Positions 26,171-33,541 of a DNA stretch of 64,000 nucleotides are shown here, piece by piece; position 1 is the stretch's first letter, and each line of letters starts with the position of its first letter. This DNA is from Photobacterium gaetbulicola Gung47 (GTDB taxonomy: Bacteria; Pseudomonadota; Gammaproteobacteria; Enterobacterales; Vibrionaceae): positions 248,001 to 312,000 of the forward strand of contig CP005973.1 of NCBI GenBank assembly GCA_000940995.1, written 5' to 3'. The translations under genes were made by a program, and so were the position numbers. Below the pieces are notes generated by a model. The model had not been told where the DNA came from. It searched no databases and saw only the letters and a list, made by a program, of their open reading frames with translations.

Positions 26171-26664
26171 GCCGCGACCCTTATTCCGTTCGATAAAGTT
26201 CTGACAACATATTTACACCATTCAACATCTGCGTGGAGTAAGTTGATCTTCCTGTCTATTGCAAGTTGGGTTAAAGGTTCAGAATCATTTCTTATTTTTG
26301 TTAATTCAGATATTTTTTTAACTAATTCACTGTGCATGTCGATAAAATATTGCGGATCACCCAAGGTTAACCTTGAGTACGCTTCATCCTGCTGGATTTT
26401 TATCGTTGCTGATTGAAGTTTTTTACTACTTACGACACTCGAACCTTTTGGGGTTATTTTATAAACTTTTTTATCTGGCTTGTTTGTTTGGTTCACTTCT
26501 TGGCAAGTGAGATATCCTCTGTTTTTCAGTTTTAACAAAGTTCTATATATTTGTTGGTGTGAGGATTTCCAAGGTGATTGATTGATTTTTTTTGTAAGAT
26601 CATAGCCGGTAGCCTCACTTTCTAATAAGTTGGCTAAGACGACGACTTCTAGATTTCCTATCAT
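26167..26664 (-). CDS. PadR-family transcriptional regulator
   Basis: 165 residues from the ATG at 26664 (AGAGGA upstream). The N-terminal winged helix has the family pattern L-L-E-S-E-A-T-G-Y-D-L-T-K-K-I, then Q-I-Y-R-T-L-L-K-L-K-N-R-G-Y-L and K-V-Y-K-I-T-P-K-G. A C-terminal helical dimerisation arm of ~85 residues follows (PadR C-terminal type, with W-C-K-Y). It probably binds its own promoter. Coupled to a 77-residue protein. The targets are unknown. Confidence 0.85.
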   Translation of the reverse strand: MIGNLEVVVLANLLESEATGYDLTKKINQSPWKSSHQQIYRTLLKLKNRGYLTCQEVNQTNKPDKKVYKITPKGSSVVSSKKLQSATIKIQQDEAYSRLTLGDPQYFIDMHSELVKKISELTKIRNDSEPLTQLAIDRKINLLHADVEWCKYVVRTLSNGIRVAA

Positions 26665-27221
26665 ATATCCTCTTCTAAATCTGTTGTTGCACATATTATT
26701 ATTTTAATTTTTAGTTTATCTTCTAGCCGGTATATTGCGGTTTGTTGTACGACCAATTTCCACATCTGCTAACGATTTCTTCATCATTTGCAGTTATGGG
26801 GGAATAATACTCAGCCTAAAACACGATAATTGGTGTGTTTTTGTGCTGGTCTGGTATGAACTTTACAGCATAATTTCACCCCCATCAATTGAAACGTTTC
26901 GAATTGTGACCGTTTTCAAATCATGTGATGGCCGAAAAGAACAGAGCACAGTAATATTCGGTAAGAACTGTTATGTAGGACAAGTAGCGATAATGTGTTG
27001 CTTGCGCTTTATTGCTTTGTGGTGATGAGGATTTTGGGAGATGATTGTTTTCTAAATATATATTTGAATTTGTACAGGTCATTTTGCGACAAATAAGAAC
27101 GGTTTTCTAAAGTTGTAACCGCTATAACAATAATTATCTGTTGTGGTAGACGAATTCTTCCGGGAAGATAACATTCCCTTCGTCGAATATCTCCCCCCCT
27201 TTTTATTTTTATTTTAGTATT
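26665..27221. other. Intergenic region between PadR and DUF3332
   Basis: 557 AT-rich bases. A 96-codon open frame at 26735-27025 lacks a ribosome site and is not called. The region holds the eleventh operator (26889-26902), an imperfect hairpin (27149-27184) and a C7 run (27193-27199) before the DUF3332 start. Confidence 0.55.
26889..26902. promoter_or_regulatory. LacI-type operator, fully symmetric copy
   Basis: TTGAAACGTTTCGAA with core 26892-26899, more symmetric than the other copies. It lies 227 bases upstream of PadR and 320 before DUF3332; which gene it controls is unclear. Confidence 0.5.
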
Positions 27222-27572
27222 ATGACAAACAATAACTTTAAACGATGTGTAATTGCAGGTGTCGCTTCCGTTTTGTTGAGCGGTTGTGTTGGTAGTAATG
27301 TCGCAACCAGTAAGTTAATGGAATATAACGTAAAAGCTGTGGATAACCGCTATGCTCGTGGTGGTTTGAATATCGCAATGTCGCCGTTATATGCTGTTAC
27401 TGTGAGTGCTGACTATCTAGTACTTAACTCGCTGGAGTTTTGGACTGGTGAAAACCCTGTGAGTGGTCAGGCTCATATCTTTGATACAAAGACGGATACG
27501 TGGTTGGATATCAATAACAATATCGATGAGTCACTGCATTCTGCTCCTATTAAAGTTAGCTCATCAGAATGA
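27222..27572 (+). CDS. DUF3332 lipoprotein
   Basis: 116 residues. Lipobox L-S-G-C (Cys22) marks it as a lipoprotein. The conserved DUF3332 stretch N-R-Y-A-R-G-G-L, a Y-A-V-T-V-S-A-D-Y strand and L-N-S-L-E-F-W-T-G-E-N-P are present. Function unknown. No Shine-Dalgarno is obvious. The leader can fold into a hairpin with a C7 run, so post-transcriptional control is possible. Confidence 0.85.
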   Translation: MTNNNFKRCVIAGVASVLLSGCVGSNVATSKLMEYNVKAVDNRYARGGLNIAMSPLYAVTVSADYLVLNSLEFWTGENPVSGQAHIFDTKTDTWLDINNNIDESLHSAPIKVSSSE

Positions 27573-27701
27573 AAGTGACTATTTGCCTATAATCAAAGAT
27601 GCTAGTGATGATCGAATATTCTCGTTTTAAAATAGATGATAATCATGTTTTATCTATTTTATAGCATATAAAAACAATGTAATATTGGTACTCTTAGGCT
27701 T

Positions 27702-27733
27702 GCCCCTGCTATTTCTGCGCAGGGGCTTTTTTA
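27702..27733 (+). terminator. Intrinsic terminator
   Basis: GCCCCTGC and GCAGGGGC pair around TATTTCTGC-type loop bases, followed by six T. It separates the convergent DUF3332 and AraC genes. Confidence 0.9.
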
Positions 27734-28711
27734 TAACCGCTGTTTTAGATATTGTTTTGGCGTAAGACTGAGGTATTTTTTCATCGCGCGCGAAAAATTG
27801 GCAGGGTCGGAGTAGCGCATTTTTTCTGCTACGCTTTGAACGCTATACCCCTGGTTCAGCAGTTGCGTGGATTTTTCGATTTTCTTCTTATTTACATAGT
27901 CACGAAACGTAGTGTTATTACTCAAAAAAACACGCTGAAGTGTTCTTTCTGAAACACCGAAAAGGTGGGCAACAAATTCGATACTGAACGCCTCATGCTC
28001 CCAGAAAGTATCAACTACCCCCGTCAGCCTTGTTAAGGCACCTTCATTTACCTTATTCAGGTCGTACGCTGGAGCGGGGACTCGATCGATATCGATCAAC
28101 ACCGGCACGAAGTTATTTTTCGCACCATAGATTACTTTTTTGTTTACTGTTTGCCCGGTAATTTTTGCTTTGGGATGGCACTGATGGTGGAACGCCAAGT
28201 AACAGGGCTGCCAGTTGCTCCCTAGTATTCTTTTTAGGTGGTTGATAATGAAAAAGGACGTAAATTCATTGGCATGGCCGTAACTTCGGTTGGTTTCTGT
28301 CAATGAACTGGAGTGGCAAATACGCAGCTCATGACCCTCGTATTCCAGCCATAGTTGGAAATGTGAGCCTTGAAGATGCCGAAGAGAAATCAATGTATGC
28401 AGGAAGCTGTTCAGATCGTCGGTACCAAGTAACTTATTTTCTAAACTTGGGTGCAGTATACCCTTATCAATGAACTGGGCAGCGTAGAAACCTAGATCGT
28501 TGTGGTTGGTCGACTTTGCCACTGCGTCTATAAGCACGCTTAACAGGTGCGAGGGTAGGTAAAGAGACGGATCTACCAATGTCTTTCTATCAATACTGAA
28601 CTGCTTTAAAAACGTAGAGGGATCACGGCCGTGTTCATCGAGGAAGCGAAGAAATGGTCTACTGAGAGCTGCGCGGCAAACTGGTAATGATCTCATGAGA
28701 TGAAAGTGCAT
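27731..28711 (-). CDS. AraC-family regulator
   Basis: 326 residues. N-terminal ~200 residues resemble the arabinose-binding-like effector domain of the OruR/ArgR-type AraC proteins. The C-terminal ~100 residues carry two helix-turn-helix motifs (F-G-V-S-E-R-T-L-Q-R-V-F and V-A-E-K-M-R-Y-S-D-P-A-N-F-S-R-A). The F-S-R-A-x-K-K-Y and P-K-Q-Y AraC signature is clear. The effector is unknown. The nearest divergent gene is the GST at 28891, a possible target. Confidence 0.85.
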   Translation of the reverse strand: MHFHLMRSLPVCRAALSRPFLRFLDEHGRDPSTFLKQFSIDRKTLVDPSLYLPSHLLSVLIDAVAKSTNHNDLGFYAAQFIDKGILHPSLENKLLGTDDLNSFLHTLISLRHLQGSHFQLWLEYEGHELRICHSSSLTETNRSYGHANEFTSFFIINHLKRILGSNWQPCYLAFHHQCHPKAKITGQTVNKKVIYGAKNNFVPVLIDIDRVPAPAYDLNKVNEGALTRLTGVVDTFWEHEAFSIEFVAHLFGVSERTLQRVFLSNNTTFRDYVNKKKIEKSTQLLNQGYSVQSVAEKMRYSDPANFSRAMKKYLSLTPKQYLKQRL

Positions 28712-28890
28712 TGAATTATGCTCAAACTGTATATTAATGCACCTTGAGAGTGGCTGAATGAGGCGGGGTTTACTGCTTGAGTGTCTTTTTCGTGGTATGA
28801 ATCGAGACTGAGCAAATATTTTTATTTTTTATCGTCTTTTTCTGATGGCGTTCGTCTTAATGGTAGATAAACAATCACAGCGAGTTCGAA

Positions 28891-29589
28891 ATGCTTAAAG
28901 TTGTTAGCTTCAAAATCTGCCCATTTGTCCAGCGTGTGACTGCAGCATTGGCGGCCCGCAATATTCCTTACGGGGTTGAGTACATTAGCCTGAAGGACAA
29001 GCCACAGTGGTTTTTGGATATTTCCCCAAATGGCCAAGTCCCTTTGCTTATCACCGAATCTGGAACGGCTCTGTTCGAGTCTGATGCCATTATTGAATAC
29101 ATTGAGGATCAGTATGGACCGCTTGAAACTGAGGTGACTAATGAGCAACGTGCGCTTGATAGGGCTTGGAGTTACCTGGGTGCCAAGAACTACATGACCC
29201 AGTGCGGCACCATGAGCAGCAAAGACAAGGCAACCTTTGAACAGCGTAACGAGAAGTTTGTTACCGCTTTTGCCAAGGTAGAAAAACAGTTGTCAGGTCA
29301 AACTCGCTTCTTCAAATCAGATAGTATCAGCAATGTTGATATCGCTTGGTTGCCTTTACTTCATCGGGCCCACATTATCAAACAGCATACGGGTTATGAT
29401 TTCTTGTGTGGGTTGCCGAAAACACAGGCATGGCAGCAGGCGGTTATGGCGTCTGGATTGGTTGAACCATCTGTGGCCGAGGATTTCGAGCAGCATTTCA
29501 CCAACTTCTATCTGTCAGATACCTATCTGAAAACAGGTCTAGAGTTGCAAAGTAGCACGGCGTGTACCACAAGCAGTTGTTGCGGCTAA
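28891..29589 (+). CDS. Glutathione S-transferase with Cys-rich tail
   Basis: 232 residues. The thioredoxin-fold N-terminus starts with a C-P-F-V-Q-R active-site motif (Cys11), N-G-Q-V-P-L-L and F-E-S-D-A-I-I-E-Y-I. The helical C-terminal domain spans ~85-210. The last eleven residues are unusual: S-T-A-C-T-T-S-S-C-C-G, three cysteines that could bind metal or form a disulfide. The cysteine-type N-terminal site suggests an Omega/YfcG-like thiol transferase rather than a classical conjugating GST. A terminator follows, then sigZ. Confidence 0.85.
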   Translation: MLKVVSFKICPFVQRVTAALAARNIPYGVEYISLKDKPQWFLDISPNGQVPLLITESGTALFESDAIIEYIEDQYGPLETEVTNEQRALDRAWSYLGAKNYMTQCGTMSSKDKATFEQRNEKFVTAFAKVEKQLSGQTRFFKSDSISNVDIAWLPLLHRAHIIKQHTGYDFLCGLPKTQAWQQAVMASGLVEPSVAEDFEQHFTNFYLSDTYLKTGLELQSSTACTTSSCCG

Positions 29590-29614
29590 AATTTAGTCAT
29601 ATCTTATATTTAGG

Positions 29615-29644
29615 AAGGTTATGGGGATACCCATAGCCTTTTTG
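29615..29644 (+). terminator. Intrinsic terminator after GST gene
   Basis: GGTTATGGG and CCCATAGCC (one G-T pair) around GATA, followed by five T. It separates GST from sigZ. Confidence 0.8.
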
Positions 29645-29674
29645 CGTTGGAGAGTAGTTGTGCTGGAGAGAGAG

Positions 29675-30232
29675 ATGCCTGGAAGTACAATTCGTATTGA
29701 GGATGTATGGCAGCAATACCAGACGAGCCTTAAGCGTTTTTTGCATTCGAACGTATCGTGTCCGGATGATGTCGATGATCTGTTGCAGGATATTTTGATC
29801 AAGACTTACCAGCAGATCGGTACGGTTAAAGACAAGAACAAGCTGAAATCTTGGCTGTTTCAATTGGCCAATAACACCATTATCGACTTCTACCGTAAAC
29901 GGGCACGAAGCAAAGATGTTACCGAAGATGAGCTTTGGTATACCGAAGGTGGGGAAAGTATTCACAGTCAGCTCTCGCATTGTATTCAGCCGTTTATCCA
30001 AGCCTTGCCTGAAGAAGATGCGCAGCTGTTAAGTGAGATTGAACTCAATGGCACCTCGCAAAAAGACTATGCCGAACAGCATGGAATGAAATACTCGACG
30101 TTGAAGTCTCGGGTGCAGAAAAGCCGTGAAAAGCTCAACCGTTTGTTCAATGAATGCTGCGAGGTGAAGGTTGATAGTCATGGTAATATTATCGACTTCG
30201 AACAAAGGAAGAAGTGTAGGAATGAATGCTAG
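29675..30232 (+). CDS. sigZ: RNA polymerase ECF sigma factor SigZ
   Basis: 185 residues from the ATG at 29675 (GGAG six bases upstream); an upstream in-frame start lies inside the terminator hairpin and is rejected. Region 2 shows D-D-V-D-D-L-L-Q-D-I-L-I-K-T-Y and L-K-S-W-L-F-Q-L-A-N-N; region 4 shows T-S-Q-K-D-Y-A-E-Q-H-G-M-K-Y-S-T-L-K-S-R. The C-terminal tail with two Cys pairs (E-C-C-E-V-K-V-D, C-R-N-E-C) and I-I-D-F-E is the SigZ signature. No anti-sigma gene is adjacent; the Cys-rich tail could itself sense thiol or metal stress. The kinase gene starts 15 bases downstream. Confidence 0.85.
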   Translation: MPGSTIRIEDVWQQYQTSLKRFLHSNVSCPDDVDDLLQDILIKTYQQIGTVKDKNKLKSWLFQLANNTIIDFYRKRARSKDVTEDELWYTEGGESIHSQLSHCIQPFIQALPEEDAQLLSEIELNGTSQKDYAEQHGMKYSTLKSRVQKSREKLNRLFNECCEVKVDSHGNIIDFEQRKKCRNEC

Positions 30233-30247
30233 ATCCTGTTTTTTATT

Positions 30248-31297
30248 ATGAATATCCCATCACACATCATTGATAAAGTCGCTCAGTCACTAGGTGCTGA
30301 AGGTGTCGCTAACGTTGAGCATATCCAAAGCCTTTGGAGTGGCTATGGCGAGCTGGTAAGGCTGTATTTCGACGGGGGCAGTATGCCTTCTGTGATTGTG
30401 AAATACATCCTGTTGCCAAGCTCCGAAGCGCAGTCACCTGGGCATCCCAGAGGATGGAATACATCCCGCTCTCATCAGCGAAAATTGGACTCTTACCAAG
30501 TCGAAGTGAACTGGTATCGACATTATGCAAACCAATGTAAGGCGCCGGTGCCTCAGTGTTTGCTGGTGGAGCAGCATGACGATGAGATTTTGTTGGTGCT
30601 GGAAGATTTGGCGGTATCGGGATACAGCCAAGTGCACAAAAGTATCGAGCAGCCTTCTCTTCTGGCCTGTTTACGCTGGTTGGCTCAGTTCCACGCCCAG
30701 TATATGGTTCATGCCCAGTTTGTGGCTCGAGCAGCAAATCCTGATACCCACTCGGAAGGGCTTTGGCCAACAGGTACCTATTGGCATTTGGCCACTCGCC
30801 CGGATGAGTTGACCGTGCTAGAAGACCAAGCACTCAAAGCCGCTGCTGAGCGTTTAGATAGCACGCTAGCACATAGCCGATACCAGACACTGGTGCATGG
30901 TGATGCCAAGCTGGCTAACTTCTGTTTTACGCCTGAGGCTAGTGAAGTGGCTGCCGTCGATTTCCAGTATGTCGGTGGCGGCTGTGGCATGAAAGATGTG
31001 TGCCTGTTCCTTAGCAGTGTGCTCGATTTTAACGAAAGTGTGGCTAATAACGAGGCTAAAGTTCAAGGTTACCTTGATGCGTATTTTGCTGCGCTGAAGC
31101 AGGCATTGCTTGACTACCACCCAGAGATTGATGGCAATGATGTCGAGCAGCAATGGCGCCCTATGTATTGCGTTGCCTGGGCTGACTTCCAGCGGTTTAT
31201 GAAAGGGTGGTGCCCCGATCATTGGAAGATAAATCCTTATACTGAACAACTTACTGAATCAGCGCTAAAGTGGTTGGTAAAATCGGTAAAACAATAA
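30248..31297 (+). CDS. Choline/aminoglycoside-kinase-like phosphotransferase
   Basis: 349 residues. The Brenner-type catalytic loop is L-V-H-G-D-A-K-L-A-N-F, with catalytic Asp and metal-binding Asn, and A-V-D-F-Q-Y-V-G-G-G supplies the metal Asp. These put it in the APH/ecdysteroid-kinase-like superfamily. The N-terminal lobe has V-I-V-K-Y-I (ATP-lysine strand) and L-V-L-E-D-L hinge motifs. The physiological acceptor is unknown. No signal peptide. It is likely co-transcribed with sigZ (15-base gap). Confidence 0.8.
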   Translation: MNIPSHIIDKVAQSLGAEGVANVEHIQSLWSGYGELVRLYFDGGSMPSVIVKYILLPSSEAQSPGHPRGWNTSRSHQRKLDSYQVEVNWYRHYANQCKAPVPQCLLVEQHDDEILLVLEDLAVSGYSQVHKSIEQPSLLACLRWLAQFHAQYMVHAQFVARAANPDTHSEGLWPTGTYWHLATRPDELTVLEDQALKAAAERLDSTLAHSRYQTLVHGDAKLANFCFTPEASEVAAVDFQYVGGGCGMKDVCLFLSSVLDFNESVANNEAKVQGYLDAYFAALKQALLDYHPEIDGNDVEQQWRPMYCVAWADFQRFMKGWCPDHWKINPYTEQLTESALKWLVKSVKQ

Positions 31298-31324
31298 CTT
31301 TTTGCACGAAGTTGCTCTGTTTGC

Positions 31325-31353
31325 ATAATCTAGGTTCTTATTTCTAGATTATT
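31325..31353 (+). terminator. Weak intrinsic terminator
   Basis: ATAATCTAG and CTAGATTAT form a nine-bp AT-rich stem, followed by TT only; weak. Confidence 0.35.
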
Positions 31354-31442
31354 TCCTCACTATAAGCTTGGTGGCTTATGTTTGTGCACATGAGCTGCTC
31401 CCACGCGTTTCTCTCCTATAATTACGCGAAATGGAGTTCTTA

Positions 31443-32717
31443 GTGGATAACCAAGCTTCGACAAAGCGATTCAAGCATTTCTACGCATCGGATCTTAGAG
31501 GGATCGGGCAGCTCGTAACCCAGGCAGCAATAAGTACCACTCGGATCGCCGAAGGGGTGCACCAGTCAGTCTGGCGTACGATGGGCGTGCCGGGTGGGTC
31601 AACCCCGGACAGAACCCGGGGTCTGACAGGGTTTGTTTATAAAAATATCTACAAAATTACCGAGCTACTGGGTAATGGAATCGATAAAGTCCTAGAGAAA
31701 AAACAGCCTTGGCTTGAGTCCTTCGACGAAGGTAAAAAGGAAACTCTGGAGCGTATTTCAGTGCTGTCGGCACTTAATGGGGTGATGGGTGATAGGCTGG
31801 TTGAACAAGATAATCAATTTGCGATCCCAATGAGTTTTTATTACCAGCAAGAGCCATTGTCTTTGGACGATTTACACGCCGGCCAAATTCCACAAGCGAC
31901 ATCGAAAGTACTGCTGATGATCCATGGGCTGTGCATGAATGATCGCCTCTGGCAAGGGGAGCATGACGGGGTTGAGGTTGATCATGGCCTTCAATTGTCA
32001 GCGTCTTTAGGCTATACCCCCGTTTATCTTCGTTATAATACCGGGTTGCATACCTCGCAAAACGGCAGGCAACTATCGGATCTGCTTGAGCAGTTTGTCA
32101 AAAACTGGCCAGCACCGATAGAAGAGCTGTCTATTGTTGCCCATAGCATGGGTGGGTTAGTGGCAAGAAGTGCTGTGTATTATGGCCAGGAACAGGCAAT
32201 GACGTGGCCCGACACGCTGAAAAACCTGGTATTTTTGGGGACGCCTCATCATGGTGCGCCTTTAGAGCGGATAGGTAATAAGTTGGGCATTATCCTGAGT
32301 AAAACACCTTACACTGCCCCTTTCAATTTACTCAGTAATCTACGTAGTTCAGGGATCACCGATTTACGCTACGGCAATGTGATCGATCAAGACTGGCAAG
32401 GTGTCGATCGTTTTCATAATAAACCCGATGGGCGTATTGGTGTGCCGTTACCACAGGGCATTGATTGTTTTGCGATTGCCGCCACCACTGCAACACAAAG
32501 AAGCGTGTTGGCGGAACGATTGATTGGTGATGGGCTTGTACCACTAAACAGTGCTTTGGGGCATCACTCAGTAGTCGAGCACCACCTTATGTTTGCCGAG
32601 CCATCCCAGAAAATATTCTATGAAATGAACCATAATCAGTTATTGAGCGACCCGCAGGTTACCCAACAACTTGAAATGTGGTTAGCAAATAACGTTAAGT
32701 CGGAAGATACCAAGTGA
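31443..32717 (+). CDS. Lipase-like alpha/beta hydrolase (PGAP1/triacylglycerol-lipase type)
   Basis: 424 residues from the GTG at 31443, which has GGAG six bases upstream; the ATG at 31431 has no ribosome site. M-I-H-G-L-C-M-N forms the oxyanion strand, A-H-S-M-G-G is the nucleophile elbow, and G-T-P-H-H-G-A-P is typical of lipases with a lid. The late H-H-x-M-F-A region near 400 could carry the His. No signal peptide, so a cytosolic or membrane-associated esterase. The substrate is unknown; the neighbours (kinase, GNAT) do not help. Confidence 0.8.
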   Translation: MDNQASTKRFKHFYASDLRGIGQLVTQAAISTTRIAEGVHQSVWRTMGVPGGSTPDRTRGLTGFVYKNIYKITELLGNGIDKVLEKKQPWLESFDEGKKETLERISVLSALNGVMGDRLVEQDNQFAIPMSFYYQQEPLSLDDLHAGQIPQATSKVLLMIHGLCMNDRLWQGEHDGVEVDHGLQLSASLGYTPVYLRYNTGLHTSQNGRQLSDLLEQFVKNWPAPIEELSIVAHSMGGLVARSAVYYGQEQAMTWPDTLKNLVFLGTPHHGAPLERIGNKLGIILSKTPYTAPFNLLSNLRSSGITDLRYGNVIDQDWQGVDRFHNKPDGRIGVPLPQGIDCFAIAATTATQRSVLAERLIGDGLVPLNSALGHHSVVEHHLMFAEPSQKIFYEMNHNQLLSDPQVTQQLEMWLANNVKSEDTK

Positions 32718-32823
32718 AAGAAAAGTCTTTGTGATTCAATAGCCTTATCAATTGTACAGAGGATGGTATACCCATAGCCTAAGCTTAAAGCTAGTAACTA
32801 TTGTCAGCAAAGAGAGCCGTATT

Positions 32824-33303
32824 GTGAACATAGTGAACGTCGACCAAGGCAATATGCAGGTATACCTCAATTTATCGCAGCCTTATGAAGCTGAGTTTTC
32901 TGTTTATACCAAGAAGGTGCCAGATGAGAATGGTCTGTTCTTTAGGGACACCCTGATTGGCGGCAATGTCAGAGGCTTTTTACTCTATATCGATAATGCG
33001 CCGGCAGGATTGGCAGCTATTGCGGAAACCTCACAAGGCCACTATGAAGTCTGTGATTTCTATGTGGTGCCTGTTTTCCGCCAGAATAAGATGGGGCAGC
33101 AATTTGCCCATCAACTGTTCACCATGATGCCCGGTGACTGGGAAAGCAAGCAAATTGAAGGCGCTGTACACGCGATTGCTTTTTGGCGTAGGGCAATCGG
33201 TGCCTTCACCCACGAACACTATGTGGAAGATATCTTCCAGGATCCGTATTGGGGACCGGTAACCCGTCAGTGTTTCTCGACACTTCAGTCTAGAGCCCAC
33301 TAA
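32824..33303 (+). CDS. GNAT-family acetyltransferase
   Basis: 159 residues from the GTG at 32824, which gives M-N-I-V-N-V, the usual beginning of this family; longer frames upstream look non-coding. An alternative ATG at 32854 has AAGG upstream. The fold pattern is seen in A-G-L-A-A-I-A, E-V-C-D-F-Y-V-V-P-V-F-R-Q-N-K-M-G, where R-Q-N-K-M-G corresponds to the acetyl-CoA pyrophosphate loop, and A-I-A-F-W-R-R-A. Substrate unknown. Confidence 0.75.
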   Translation: MNIVNVDQGNMQVYLNLSQPYEAEFSVYTKKVPDENGLFFRDTLIGGNVRGFLLYIDNAPAGLAAIAETSQGHYEVCDFYVVPVFRQNKMGQQFAHQLFTMMPGDWESKQIEGAVHAIAFWRRAIGAFTHEHYVEDIFQDPYWGPVTRQCFSTLQSRAH

Positions 33304-33345
33304 CTCTTCGTTTTATCCATTCTTGCTTCAATCACGCTGTATCAG

Positions 33346-33382
33346 TCCTCCTTGTTACCCAGTGCTAGGCTGGGAAGGAGGA
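33346..33382. other. Stem-loop without T tract
   Basis: TCCTCCTT...CCCAG pairs with CTGGG...AAGGAGGA. No T run follows, so it may be a weak or Rho-assisted terminator of the GNAT gene. Confidence 0.35.
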
Positions 33383-33471
33383 TTGGTTATCTCGTTATTG
33401 TTGTGTTTTGTTGCATATAAGCATGTCACGAAATAAGTAAAAATTCATGTTAGAGTAGTGATTATTTACCT

Positions 33472-33486
33472 TATTGTATTACAATA
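33472..33486. promoter_or_regulatory. Palindromic operator TATTGTATTACAATA
   Basis: Perfect seven-one-seven palindrome, 56 bases before the lyase start, inside an AT-rich promoter region. GntR/FadR-type regulators use similar elements, but the regulator is unknown. It is unlike the AAACGTTT sites. Confidence 0.55.
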
Positions 33487-33541
33487 GCATCAATTAATTT
33501 TTTCGCCACCCCATACACTTTTATTGAATAAGAGAGTTAGC

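Noticed and set aside
26735..27025. 96-codon open frame between PadR and DUF3332
   Set aside because: No Shine-Dalgarno, unusual composition, and it covers the symmetric operator; more likely chance.
29621..29674. Longer start for SigZ
   Set aside because: It would begin inside the GST terminator hairpin; the ATG at 29675 has a proper ribosome site.
31431..31442. ATG start for the lipase-like hydrolase
   Set aside because: No ribosome site before it; GGAG sits inside the extension and serves the GTG at 31443.
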